Positions 54,372-64,000 of a stretch of 64,000 nucleotides of DNA are shown here, one piece after another. The stretch is from Sesbania bispinosa (lineage: Eukaryota > Streptophyta > Magnoliopsida > Fabales > Fabaceae): positions 668,320 to 732,319 of the forward strand of contig QLOH01000518.1 in the NCBI GenBank assembly GCA_026901365.1, in the 5' to 3' direction. The first letter of the stretch is position 1; each line of letters starts with the position of its first letter. The position numbers were made by a program, and so were the translations under genes. Under the pieces are notes generated by a model that was not told the origin of the DNA, searched no databases, and saw only the letters and a program-made list of their open reading frames with translations.

Positions 54372-54777
54372 TAGGGTTGACAAAGTGAGTCAATATGTCT
54401 CATCCCACCCCCTTTGACTTGTCGAAAATGGGCCAACGTGGGTTGACCCACTTTTAATTGTAGGTTGAGAAACATAATCCAACTTGTTAAGGAGTGGGAT
54501 TGACCCATGAAAATTAAAGTTATTTGTAGCCTGTAAATTGGTGTGTTGATGGCGGGACCAACCGACCCAAAAAGTGAAAAAAAGAAAAAGTTAATTAAAA
54601 AGCTTCAAACAAAGCTTAGGCCAATAAATCAACCCACATATTACCCCGCAGGGTTGACAGGTTGAACAACGCAGATTAGGCGAGTTGTTGGGTTGAGTCA
54701 CTCAATTTATCTTAACCGATATTTTTTGTGGGTTAAGTGGGTGAATTTGCTAAGTGCAACCCATTTTGTCATCTCTA
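54372..54777. mobile_element. hAT-like MITE (TAGGGTTGACAAA / TTTGTCATCTCTA)
   Basis: A 406-bp element. The ends TAGGGTTGACAAAGTG and the complement TAGAGATGACAAAATG are inverted repeats in the hAT style. The flanking octamers GTTATGAG (54364-54371) and GCTATGAA (54778-54785) agree at six of eight positions, an aged 8-bp duplication. The interior repeats GGGTTGA/TGACCCA words. No transposase. Confidence 0.65.
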
Positions 54778-54785
54778 GCTATGAA

Positions 54786-55305
54786 TTAAATTGAAATAAA
54801 AGCAAATTTGATCATTTGGTTGATAAAAGTCAAAGAGTCATGTTATAGAACCAGGATTCTCTTTCTCTCTCTCATTTTGATTTCTCATAGGATTATTTGT
54901 ATAATTTTCTAATATATAATTAATTGTCAACATTTTTCCATATATATAAACTTATGGATTAAGTTAAAAAAACTTAAAGTCCATTGCTCTTAAATTAACA
55001 CGTGATAGTTCTCTCTCTTTTTAAATTAAGAATTTTTTTCTAAATAAATTAAATTCATTTAAAATGATACAATTCACTAATAAACAATATAGCTATTTAA
55101 AAGTTTATTTATGTACAGGAGATCAACCCTAGTCGATAACAACTATAAAATTCGTTTCAACTTTCTAGGAACATATATAAAAGATGTCTTATAAATGACA
55201 TATTTCACCTGTTATCATCACCTTATAATTTAGATAAAATAACATGTAAATTATTAGCTTTTATGGTCCGTTATAATTTAGATAAAATAACATGTAAATT
55301 ATTTC
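54786..55305. other. AT-rich DNA with a 33-bp direct repeat
   Basis: A 33-bp unit starting TTATAATTTAGATAAAATAA occurs exactly twice, at 55223-55255 and 55271-55303. No gene. Confidence 0.6.
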
Positions 55306-55307
55306 AA

Positions 55308-55650
55308 AGGAGGGGAGGGGAGATGATATTTTATTTTGTTTGGTTCAGGGAGGGGAGGTGAAACCTTTGTTGTTTGGTTCACGAGAAGAGGGAAAATAAA
55401 ACTAATTTACTTTCATACCATTTGACTTTTATAATATTCAACTTTATTAATATGAGAAATGGAATATTTAAGTAATTTTGATTGTTTTATTTTAAACCCC
55501 TTCCCTCCCCTCCAAATCCCCCACTCTTGGAGGGGAGGCAAAAGGCTATTAGGAGGGATTTTGGCCCCCTCCCCTCACCTCCTAAAAAATTGAACCAAAC
55601 ACAACAACCTTCTTCAAATACCTCCCCTCCCCTCCAAATCTCTCCAATGA
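55308..55650. mobile_element. MITE-like element with GGAGGGGAGG ends
   Basis: The left arm (about 55308-55385: GGAGGGGAGGGGAG, TGTTTGGTTCA) and right arm (about 55560-55645: TGAACCAAACA, CTCCCCTCCCCTCC) are inverted copies. The interior is short and AT-rich. The flanks show no certain duplication. Confidence 0.55.
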
Positions 55651-56238
55651 AACAATACCTAAGAATATTAATTCATTGAAAAACCAATAAATTGAAGAAT
55701 TTTTTACTAAAAACCACACATTATTCATAAAATTAAATTCTACAGATTTTAATAAAAAAATTATTTTTGGTTTCTTTACTGTGTCCTAGCCCTATTCCCT
55801 ACTTTATTGCTATATTGATTTTGACTATGGAACTAGTAATTTAATTATTCCCATCTTAATTATCAGAAATTCCTCTGTTTTTCCTTTCTCATAACCGATT
55901 GTCAATCAACAATTCATTATTTGTAAGTATATATAATAATTAAGTGCATGTAAAATCTTGTAGAAGAATCATTTTCATAACTAAAATTGAAAGTTTGATA
56001 GAATAGTAGTAGAATAACAGAGGGATGCGTTATTAAGAATAATATTAATTAACCAAGACACCCAAGATTTTATTATAACTATTATTGAATTTCAAAACAT
56101 AATCATAGTATAAGGTACGATCCCTACTAGGGATCAAGACAACTGGGGAAAGTAAATTCCATCCTCTTTATTATCTCTTGGATAGTCACACCAAGTACTA
56201 ACTCAACAAGTGTAATCAAACCCTCATGCCAAAGCTGC
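55651..56238. other. AT-rich DNA 3' of the LTP gene
   Basis: Contains the expected 3' untranslated region of the minus-strand LTP gene in its right part. No other gene is seen. Confidence 0.5.
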
Positions 56239-56902
56239 TCACTTTACCCTGCAATGAATGAGCAAAGCAAATTTGATATGTTAATAAGTGTCTTTTAAAA
56301 TTTATTATTCTATGCATAAAAAGTTCATAACAAAGACAGGTAACAATATACATAAGTTGTCAGCATTATTATCAATTAATTTCAACTTTTTTTAATTGTA
56401 TTTTCCACATGAGACAATTCTGCTCGAGTCGGGAACATTTACATCATATTGGAGTTAGCTCTCACAAAGGGTTTTTTTTCCATCACAAAACTCAAACCCG
56501 AAACTTTATCTAGGATGAATCAAACATATACTTATGTGTGATCTATACTTACTTGTTGCAGTCAATGGAGGGGCTAATCTTGTAGGGCAAGTTAACCCCA
56601 CACTTGCCAGGGAGAGAGGAAACGGTTGCAAGATTGAGTCCTGGGAAGCGCAAAACAGAGGATTTGAGGCAGTTACAAACACCTTGACGATCAGGGGTTG
56701 TCCTTGCCTGGTTATTTACGTTCCGAACTCCGTTGCAGCATGCTGCAGGGACAGCTCCACCAGCGCTCCTTAGGTACCCAATGCATGGTGCTACACTGAT
56801 TTGCACCTGCCCACATGAGAGAGCAGCATTGGCCAAGGGAATGCCCAAAGCAATGCACATCACAGCCAAGCAGGTAACCTTCACAAGTAGTGAGCTAGCC
56901 AT
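56239..56902 (-). CDS. Non-specific lipid-transfer protein, type 1 (nsLTP1), two exons
   Basis: A secreted lipid carrier. Exon 1 (56553-56902) encodes a 26-residue signal peptide ending ANA and the mature protein with all eight cysteines: C30, C40, C55, C56, C76, C78, C101 and C115, spaced 9-14-0-19-1-22-13, the type 1 pattern. The PYKIS pentapeptide after C101 is the second conserved LTP motif. An intron of 304 bp (56249-56552; donor GTAAGT, acceptor TTGCAG) interrupts the gene just before the end. Exon 2 (56239-56248) adds only the last residues, so the spliced protein ends CNKVK (119 residues). An unspliced frame would stop two codons earlier inside the donor. A late phase-2 intron is typical for type 1 LTP genes. 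No lesion is seen. Confidence 0.93.
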
Positions 56903-56966
56903 GATTTGAAAGTGTACGTTTTGAAGGGTGAGTATGTGGATGATTTGGTTGTGGTGCCTATAAGGA

Positions 56967-56976
56967 CTATATATAG
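56967..56976 (-). promoter_or_regulatory. TATA box of the LTP gene
   Basis: CTATATATAG lies 65 bp upstream of the ATG on the minus strand, leaving a leader of about 30-40 bases. Confidence 0.7.
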
Positions 56977-58345
56977 AGATTGAGGCATTCTACTATTGGG
57001 TTTGCTAAGTCTAGGTTTAATTTGATAAAAAAATGGGGAGATCGAGAGGAGAAATTAATTAATTGAGTGAAGAGAAAAATATGAAAAGATACAATTTTCT
57101 CATTTGATTATGGAGAGAAACATGAAGAAGAAAGAAATATGAAAGTGAGGAGCAAAACATGAAAGTGAAGTAAGGATCACTAGCTAACTTATTAATGGGT
57201 AAAATAATTTTTTTATTCATATAAAATACTCGAGTTTGATTTTCATTCTTAACAAATTTTTTTTTTTATTACATCCTTATGAAATATTTAAGTTAGTTTT
57301 AGTCCTTGTCGGTAACTTTACTGTTAATTGCGTATAGTCAGTAATCATATATATAATACCTTAACACATTATACAATAATGTTAGTCTATTTAAACTTAT
57401 TCATAGGGCCAAATTTCATATCCAATTTGAACTGAAATTCTTTACACATTTTATTCTTCTTATATTTCACATACAATCTCTGAATGAATTTAAAGAGATC
57501 AACATATGTCAGGATATTGCACATAGAATTGGTAATTGTGATAACTCTTAATACATTCGCAATTAACTATTGCGTTAACAGTAAAAACAAAAAAATAATT
57601 TAAATATTTTATAAAATAAATTAAAAAATTATTAGGGATGAAAACTCAAGTATATATTTTTACCATTTATCAATTGATTTCATTTAATGTATGCTAATGA
57701 CCCCCACCGGAACCTACAAGGCTACAACATAACGGGGTATCACATGATGGGTATCATCCGAATTAAAACTTGATCCTCCGTTTCTATATATTTGTATAGC
57801 CATGTGGTTTGGCAAGTCATTGTCAGGTTTCTGCTTCCCCCAAAATGATTTTGGGACTTAAGAGTAGTTGCCCCACTTTCCGCTTAATTAAAAGCTTTTA
57901 TATATGGGTCGCAATTTGGTATCCTCCCGTCAGAGAGAATTTTGGTACCTTATTGTTATTTTTTTAATTGAATGGAGACATAAAGACCAAAACTACATAC
58001 AAACAAGTTGTACACTCCATCCTAAATTATATCGAAGACTTAAAGTAGATTTTAAATGAGACACATGTGTATTACAAATGAGAATGTGAAAAAATGGGGG
58101 AATATAATAAAAAAATACAGGATAATGGTTATAGGGGGTCAAAAAGTCTTTTCAAAAATTAAAAATACAAATTCTAATAGTTAAATATTGTCCCATAACT
58201 ATAAAAATACTAAACCATTTAAGAAAGTTGAGAGAAATTGATTAGATTATCAAAGAATGTACCAAAACCCTCTCTCACTAGAGGGTACCATAGAATTTCC
58301 CTTTATATATATGTATATATATCCAAATGTTTTACTGGGAAAATT
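56977..58345. other. Intergenic DNA upstream of LTP, possible MULE-like MITE
   Basis: No gene. 57197-57660 has inverted ends GGGTAAAATAATTTTT.. and ..TATATTTTTACC with the shared inner word ACTCGAGTTT/ACTTGAGTTT, reminiscent of the GGGTAAAATATG ends of the MULE at 13898. The flanks do not show a convincing 9-bp duplication. Confidence 0.4.
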
Positions 58346-58445
58346 TTATCCCTGAAAAGTTTTTTTGAACCCAAGAAAATTATAATCGAAACACTTAGCA
58401 TTGAAGCTGAATATTGTGCTATAAGTCCAGCTAGATCAAAAATCT
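58346..58445 (+). pseudogene. Relic of Ty1/copia RNase H
   Basis: A translated fragment includes KKIIIETLSIEAEYCAIS, the SxxEAEY active-site context of copia RNase H with changes. It is about 30 codons long with no further element parts nearby. Confidence 0.55.
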
Positions 58446-58906
58446 TCTTTGCTATCATAATGTTGTTAGTATAATGCTATAAAAATGAAATGCCACCATT
58501 AGAGTTTTAAATAAGTAGCTAGCATTTCATTTTTATGATAACATTTATTTAAAATCCCATCTATCATGTTCACAGATAGATTTTTACTTGGTATTTTCGT
58601 TATATCGCCCGTAATTAATAAGTCGGTGAATATTAATATATTATTGATATGTTGCCCAAGCTCACATGGTAGAGGGAACATTCACATATCTTAAAAGGCC
58701 GAAAAGTGGGTATTTTGGTGGAAATTCAATACTATTGTCTACTCTTCTCTCTCTTTCTTTTTTTCCAAAATTGAATTGGAAGATTAGTAATCAAGGATTG
58801 GCATGGAAGGATTCAGTCATTTTCAATCTAATTTTCAGAAAAGGAATTTTACTAGCTAAACCATGCATGTGTACCCTGCATGAGTACTGATCATGATCGA
58901 TATGAT
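58446..58906. other. AT-rich intergenic DNA
   Basis: No gene. A small palindrome (AAATGAAATGC...GCATTTCATTT) lies at about 58484-58537. Confidence 0.5.
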
Positions 58907-59605
58907 TAGGGATGGCAATTGGACCAGACCCAGTGGGTACCCACAAAAATTACCCACAACGGGTAGGGTAATTACCCACCAAATGGGTATGGGTAATTAC
59001 CCGCACTTTTTAATGGGTACGGGTGCGGGTACGGGTACTATGGTACCCTACCCTACCCATACCCGCACTTATATAATATATATAATTAATGTAATTTATA
59101 TACATATAATTAATTTAATAATATATATATGTTTATATTATTAATTAATATTTTTTTAAAAAAATAATTAATGTTAATCTATATTATAGTCACAAAAAAT
59201 ATTAATATATATTACTAATTCAATTAATTTAAATTTTATAATTTTGTCCTACACACTAAAAATAGCAAAACATGAACTAATTTTCATTTCCCCTCCCAAT
59301 TTTTTAATCTCCCATCCACTTCCACATATGATAGTTGTTTTATAGGTTAAACTTGGATGATCTATGGATTATTTTTCATTTAATTTTTAATTAATTTTTA
59401 TTTTCTAATCAATTTATTTTCTATAGTTAACAAAAGTGCGGGTAATGGGTACGGGTACGGGTACTTGTACCCCGCGGATAAGGGTACGGGTACTAGAATC
59501 ACTACCCACGCGGATATGGGTCCGGGTCTGGGTATTATTTTAAAATGCGGGTATGAGGATGGGTACTATAGTACCCTACCCAAATCCTACCCATTGCCCT
59601 CCCTA
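58907..59605. mobile_element. hAT-like non-autonomous element with GGGTAC repeats
   Basis: The ends TAGGGATGGCAAT and (complement) TAGGGAGGGCAAT are typical for a large plant hAT MITE family. Flanks GATATGAT and GATATTGA are a decayed 8-bp duplication. Both subterminal parts repeat GGGTACGGGTA/TACCC many times in opposite orientation. 699 bp, no coding. Confidence 0.7.
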
Positions 59606-60078
59606 GATATTGATTGATTGATTGCCTCTTTCCCTTTATGGAATATTATTTCCTATCCAGTAATTTGTTTTATTGTTTTTTTAACTATCCACTATTGATT
59701 TAATTTGTTGTAACTTGTAAGAGCCCTGCTATGTTTCTTACGAAAATAATTACACGAGGCTATACACGAACAATGTTTCACCAATAGAACTTCTTGATAT
59801 GTCGGAAATCACACGTGGTAGTTGATAAAATTAGGAAATTTCTCCTGTAGCCTGTGTAATTGAAGGATTTTGAAAGCATGGACCATTTAGACTCTATACA
59901 CACTGAATTAGTAATAGTCACAACAAAAGGAAAAAAAATGTGCATTTAACAAATCTGGGTATCCGTGCATTGAAGTGAACAACCTATAATATTATATCAC
60001 GTGTAGTAGAGGGGTGTCGAACAGGGATAGATCCCGGATTCACCTAAAGGGAGGTTGAAATATAAAATTATTAAGTAT
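59606..60078. other. Intergenic DNA, no gene
   Basis: Nothing recognised. Confidence 0.5.
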
Positions 60079-60190
60079 GTGTTTGGTTTGACATTGAATC
60101 TGACCAAACTCAAGTTTGGATTCCCCAACGTAACTATTTATAGTGTTGAAAACGTGAGTTTGCAACGTTTTAACGCTAAACCAAACACGC
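60079..60190. mobile_element. Small MITE (GTGTTTGGTTT / AAACCAAACACG)
   Basis: A ~112-bp hairpin-forming element with inverted ends TGTGTTTGGTTTGACA and the complement of TTTAACGCTAAACCAAACACG. It is related in style to 17551-17670. Confidence 0.5.
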
Positions 60191-60194
60191 TCTA

Positions 60195-60545
60195 GAGTTC
60201 TATTAACAAATGCGCTAAGAGTATTAGATAAGAAATCAATATATATAATTTTTTATCCGTTTTTCTAACACATGTGCAATGTTACGCGGGTTAATAAATC
60301 AAAAGTAGAAAAATTTTATTGGAAATTACAAATATACATTCAATGCATTGATAATATGAAATGTTACATTTTCTAATAAAATCTTTCCATTTTTTATTTT
60401 TTATTTCATGCAACATTGCACATGTTAGAATCGATTGTTTATTATAAATTACTATATTGATTGCACTATAATATTAAATGCTTCTCATTTCAATAAAATT
60501 GTTTGTATATGAATGCTTAATCAGTACCCTAAAGATACCCGTTAA
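60195..60545. repeat. MITE-like repeat related to 16985-17190
   Basis: The left GCTAAGAGTATTAGATAAG and right complement GGGTACTGATTAAGC arms are imperfect inverted copies. The sequence after the left arm (AAATCAATATAT) and the AAAAGTxGAAAAATTTTAT-type stretch match 16985-17190. Confidence 0.4.
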
Positions 60546-60693
60546 CATTAATCTTCCTAAATGTTAAATAAAAATTAAATGTATATATTATATATTTTAT
60601 CTAAGTTATACACATTTATGTTATAAAATTCATCAAATATATAACATATGTTGAAAGAGTGAGTAGGGGAGGGAGCCAAGGCCATGTTTGCCC

Positions 60694-61125
60694 CTAGTGG
60701 TGGGAATAGGCCGAAACCGAGCTAGGCTTTCCAAGGTCTGAGTCTGGCCTTCACCTTAAATCCAAGGCCTGAGTCTGGTCTGTTTACTTGATATAGGCTT
60801 TATTTAATGGTCTGACCTGGCCTATTAAAACCCGACCTGGCTTGAAAGCATGCTTAAACGCCTGTTTATAGTAATGTGCTTGAATATATTATAAGCATGT
60901 ATTTGAATAGACTTATAAGCTCAAATGTTTATGGAAGACAACATACTTATATATTTACATAAGCTAATAAGTATATCGTTATAAGGGAATATAATAAAAA
61001 TCTTTATAATAATAATAATAACAATACATAAAATATCAGTATTTCATTTATATTTAGTTAAATAGGTCGGCCTGATAGGCTCAAAAGGCTTTTTCGATGG
61101 CCTGGGGCCTGACCTGTTTTGCTAT
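60694..61125. mobile_element. hAT-like element (CTAGTGGTGGGAATAGGC)
   Basis: GGCCTGA/GGTCTGA words in both orientations fill 60710-60860 and 61065-61125, separated by an AT-rich core. The left terminus is the inverted counterpart of 54330-54344. The right terminus is not clearly preserved. Confidence 0.45.
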
Positions 61126-62690
61126 ATGATTTAGGAAAATGTAATTCTCTAAAGTGGAGTTTGGAAAATTACCTGAATACCCCTAGTAATTGTCTAATTA
61201 AGGAAAATGTAAAATTAATTATAAAAATAAAAAAATTAAGGGAAGCTATATTTTTAGTCAAAATAATGTTAGCATAATTAATAATAATTTTTATATATTA
61301 ATTTAGAATTTTTCCGACACTTTTAAACAAATGACCAAAATACCTCTAGTTAGCAGTGTACATTAGCCAATATATTTAAACTTCATGAAACATAATTAAA
61401 CTTATATTTTGCCCTTACCCTTACCACAAAATTACCAAAATACCCTTTAACCTAATTTCTAAACCCTAAACCTTAATCTTTAATTAAGGTTGCCTCATAC
61501 AATTAAGTTGCTTTAACCTATCATTAAACTCCATAAACATGATTAATTAGTTTAAAAAGTAAAAGTAAAACATGCTTATCTCACTAATTATAATTTTATC
61601 TCTCTTTAAAGCAAGTTTGTCTCCCTCTCATATAAAAATACTTTTTCACCTTATTCCTCCCTCATTGTGGTTGAATTTCTCTCTTTCCTTCTCTCCATTG
61701 TTGCTTCTTCATTTTTGATTGAAAGCTCCATCTTTGAGCTTTTAATCCAAAAATTTCATCGTACACCTTTGAAAAAGTGTCTTTAGGAGATCAAAAGGAA
61801 GATATCCATGGGTTCAAAGTGGGATTTGGTGGGGGTTTGTCTCATCACACCATTTTTGGAGGAGAAAGCTTGGATTTTTTTTTTTGTAACGGGGGAGAAA
61901 CCTTAAACTCTAGTAGGATGATGACTAGAGTGAGGGTGAAACCTTGACCCTCTTTCCTTATTTTTCTTCTTAAAATTTTTAAAGCATGAAAATGAGTATG
62001 TATGTACGTATGTAATTGGGACTTGTATGGATGTTCATGATGGCATGGTTTTTAATTTTATTTGATAATAAAAATGTTGTTTATACATATTGGAATCATG
62101 TATGAATCATTGGTTTGAATTAAAAGCTTGTCACCAAATTAGGGTTTATTAACAAGTGTTGAACCTATTTTTAAATATATCAACTTTGTATGGTTGGATT
62201 GTATGTAATGATGATATGATTTTATGGATGTTGGGTATGTTTAAAATATCATATAGGAATTTTATAATTTTTGAAATTTATTAATTTTTTATGAATTTCA
62301 TGGTGGTTCTTGAATGTGTTCTTGAGTGCTCATCATGTTGTTCATGGTGTTCCTGATATGAGTAATTTATCTCCAAATTTATGAGTGGATTGATATGTTG
62401 AAGTGTTTGTGAGTTTAAAGAGACCCATTAGGGATTAGTAGTCGTAAAAAGTTAAAGTGTAAAAGCTAAAAGTAAAAAGTAACTTAAAGTAAAATTTCGA
62501 TAAAACTCTAAATCAATGTAAAAGTCACTTTTTCACTAAGTTACCGTGGTTAAGATTTGATGGTAAAGACCCACATGGATCATAAACACTTGGGCCACTT
62601 TTTTTGGCCTTTTTACTCATAAAATACCTTTCTAAATCATAGATATCATAAAAATAAAAATAATTGTTCATGATAACTATTGGGCTTAGT
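61126..62690. other. Intergenic DNA, origin unclear
   Basis: No gene supported. A promoter-like stretch is seen at 61625-61650 (CTCTCATATAAAAATAC), followed by a CT-rich leader-like segment. This could be part of an unidentified LTR or a non-coding transcript, but there is no coding sequence to support either. Confidence 0.35.
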
Positions 62691-63180
62691 TACATGATTG
62701 AGCCCTAACCCTAATCCAACCCATCATTAATTAAGACTATAATCTAATTAAGAGTACTACTTAAGTTAATTACTTAGGTTTAATCAATGAAGGTAATTAA
62801 TTAAAATTAAACTTAATTACTTTAATTAATAATTATTATTGAATAATTAAATATAATTATGATTAAGATTTAAGTAATCATGATAACACTAATTAAAGTT
62901 TATTAAGACTTAATCAAGGATAAAGAAAGTGATTCAAGAAATTTATTAAGACTTATTAAGATCTTAAGTGAGGATTAAGACTGACTTAAGGAATACTAAA
63001 CCTAAATAATATTTAATTAAGGGTTAAGCATAATTATATTAACTAATTAAGGATTATTAAGCTTCAATTATTATAATAAGGCTTAGTTAAGAAAATATAA
63101 CTTGATTAAGATAAGATAACACTTAAGAAAGTTTACCTAAGATTTAATAATTATTGTACACCCTATAGTAAACACAATAT
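62691..63180. repeat. TTAATTAAG-rich low-complexity tract
   Basis: About 490 bp built almost only from irregular repeats of (T)TAATTAAG, TTAAGACTTA and ATTAAGGATTA words, without fixed period. No gene. Confidence 0.6.
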
Positions 63181-63387
63181 GATTCAAGTTTGAGGGTGTT
63201 AAGATACCTTAGGAAACGAATCATATGAATCATAAAACTCAAAAGAATCAATAATTGAAGTATGTGAGAGGAATTCAAAAGACATGATTATAAGTCTTAG
63301 TAAGCTTATAGGGTACAAGTGTGAGCTATTATTAGTCATGGAAATGAATAAATAAAACTTATCCTAAAAGCTATGAAAACACATGAT
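63181..63387. other. Short intergenic stretch
   Basis: No feature is seen. Confidence 0.4.
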
Positions 63388-63808
63388 GGGACCGTTTGGT
63401 GGACATGATATGATATGATAAATGAATTAGATATAAACGGGATAGGAAAGAGCATAATAACTATTATCATATCCTATGTTTGATGCACACCAGGATAGAA
63501 GACGATAATATTATTTTAATCTTATCATACATTTGATATGAAAAATTACCATATTATAAGATTAATTTAATTTTGACTTTTTGACTTTTCAATAAGCATA
63601 CATGATAAAAAAAATATTTATTTATAAAAAAAATTAAAATTTAATAAAAAAAATAATATCAAAATTATCATAAAAGAGGAGAGGGAGAGAAGAGAGAGAG
63701 GGGAGTGGAGAGAGAGGAGCGAGAGAGGAGAGGGGGGAGGAGAGGATAGATAGAAGAAAGAGATAAAGGGGAGGCGAGAGAGAGTGAGTGGAGAGAGGAG
63801 GGGAGTGG
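63388..63808. mobile_element. Second, truncated copy of the purine-tract Harbinger-type element
   Basis: Starts GGGACCGTTTGGTGGACATG, close to the terminus at 7262. It keeps the inner segment GATGCACACCAGGATA..AGAAGAC and then runs into a ~130-bp GAGAGAGGGGAG tract (about 63676-63806), in the same relative orientation as in the first copy. After 63808 the sequence is unrelated and no right terminus is seen, so the copy is truncated there. Confidence 0.75.
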
Positions 63809-64000
63809 TGTAACGTCTTAATTCCTAAATCCAAGAATAATGCTTGTTGGGAGCATATTCCTGAATTCCGAAAATTTCACGCAATTAGAATATCGGCTAA
63901 TCATATGTAATCGCTTAGGTAGTCCAACAATTACTTAAGCTTGAAGTAAATACATACATAAGTCAACGAGTACATCATTAGTGGCTCAAATACACAAAAT
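63809..64000. other. Window edge, no feature
   Basis: Nothing recognisable. Confidence 0.4.

Noticed and set aside
60003..60050. Possible tRNA T-arm (GTCGAACAGGGATAG)
   Set aside because: No acceptor, D or anticodon stem can be drawn around it; no tRNA or rRNA gene was found anywhere in the window.

Overview
The window is plant nuclear DNA, almost certainly from a eudicot and probably a legume. It holds two single-copy-looking host genes with plant features (an ATL-type RING-H2 E3 ligase and a type 1 lipid-transfer protein with the usual late intron). The rest is dominated by plant transposable elements: an Athila/Calypso-type Ty3 element with a tRNA-Asp primer site, and a SIRE/Maximus-type Ty1 element with an extra 3' gene, both typical of legumes. 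The species cannot be named from the sequence alone.

Layout. 1-620: non-coding DNA full of a CTTCTG/TCTGCAGA motif. 631-13610: a 5'-truncated L1-type LINE with 10-bp target-site duplications (TSDs), cut in two by a minus-strand, non-autonomous Ty3 element (3779-12938, TSD GTGTT). That element is itself hit by a Harbinger-type element carrying a ~750-bp pure purine tract (7262-8589, TSD TTA). 13776-16826: a CACTA-like remnant split by a Mutator-like element (13898-16585, 9-bp TSD) with a decayed transposase and a convergent GRF-zinc-finger/membrane gene. 16.8-27.8 kb: AT-rich DNA with small inverted-repeat elements, the ATL gene (20811-21395, minus) and an orphan CACTA end. 27794-41114: a decayed, once autonomous Athila-type element with a solo LTR inside its RNase H region. 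41115-54017: a further LTR split by a young, nearly intact 11.2-kb SIRE-type Ty1 element (41917-53123, TSD TACCT). 54-64 kb: several hAT-like elements, the lipid-transfer protein gene (56239-56902, minus), a copia RNase H relic and a second purine-tract element at the right edge.

Most interesting signal. The Ty3 and Ty1 lineages share no descent in gag-pol order, yet both carry a third gene after pol that appears to belong to the same family (the 'putative plant transposon protein' type), not to a viral envelope. In each element the space in front of this gene holds an array of a short element-specific motif and a TATA-like box, and the same motif also lies upstream of the TATA box in that element's LTRs. 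In the Ty3 family the motif is a near-perfect hairpin (TGCGCTTCACC..GGTGAAGCGCA); in the Ty1 element it is TTCAGACA/TTCAGACGG. This looks like an LTR promoter and an internal promoter under shared control. A motif-binding, possibly anti-silencing, accessory protein (compare VANC proteins of VANDAL elements) is a testable explanation, but it is inference.

Host genes act independently: the ATL protein is a membrane-anchored ubiquitin ligase, and the lipid-transfer protein is a secreted cell-wall lipid carrier.
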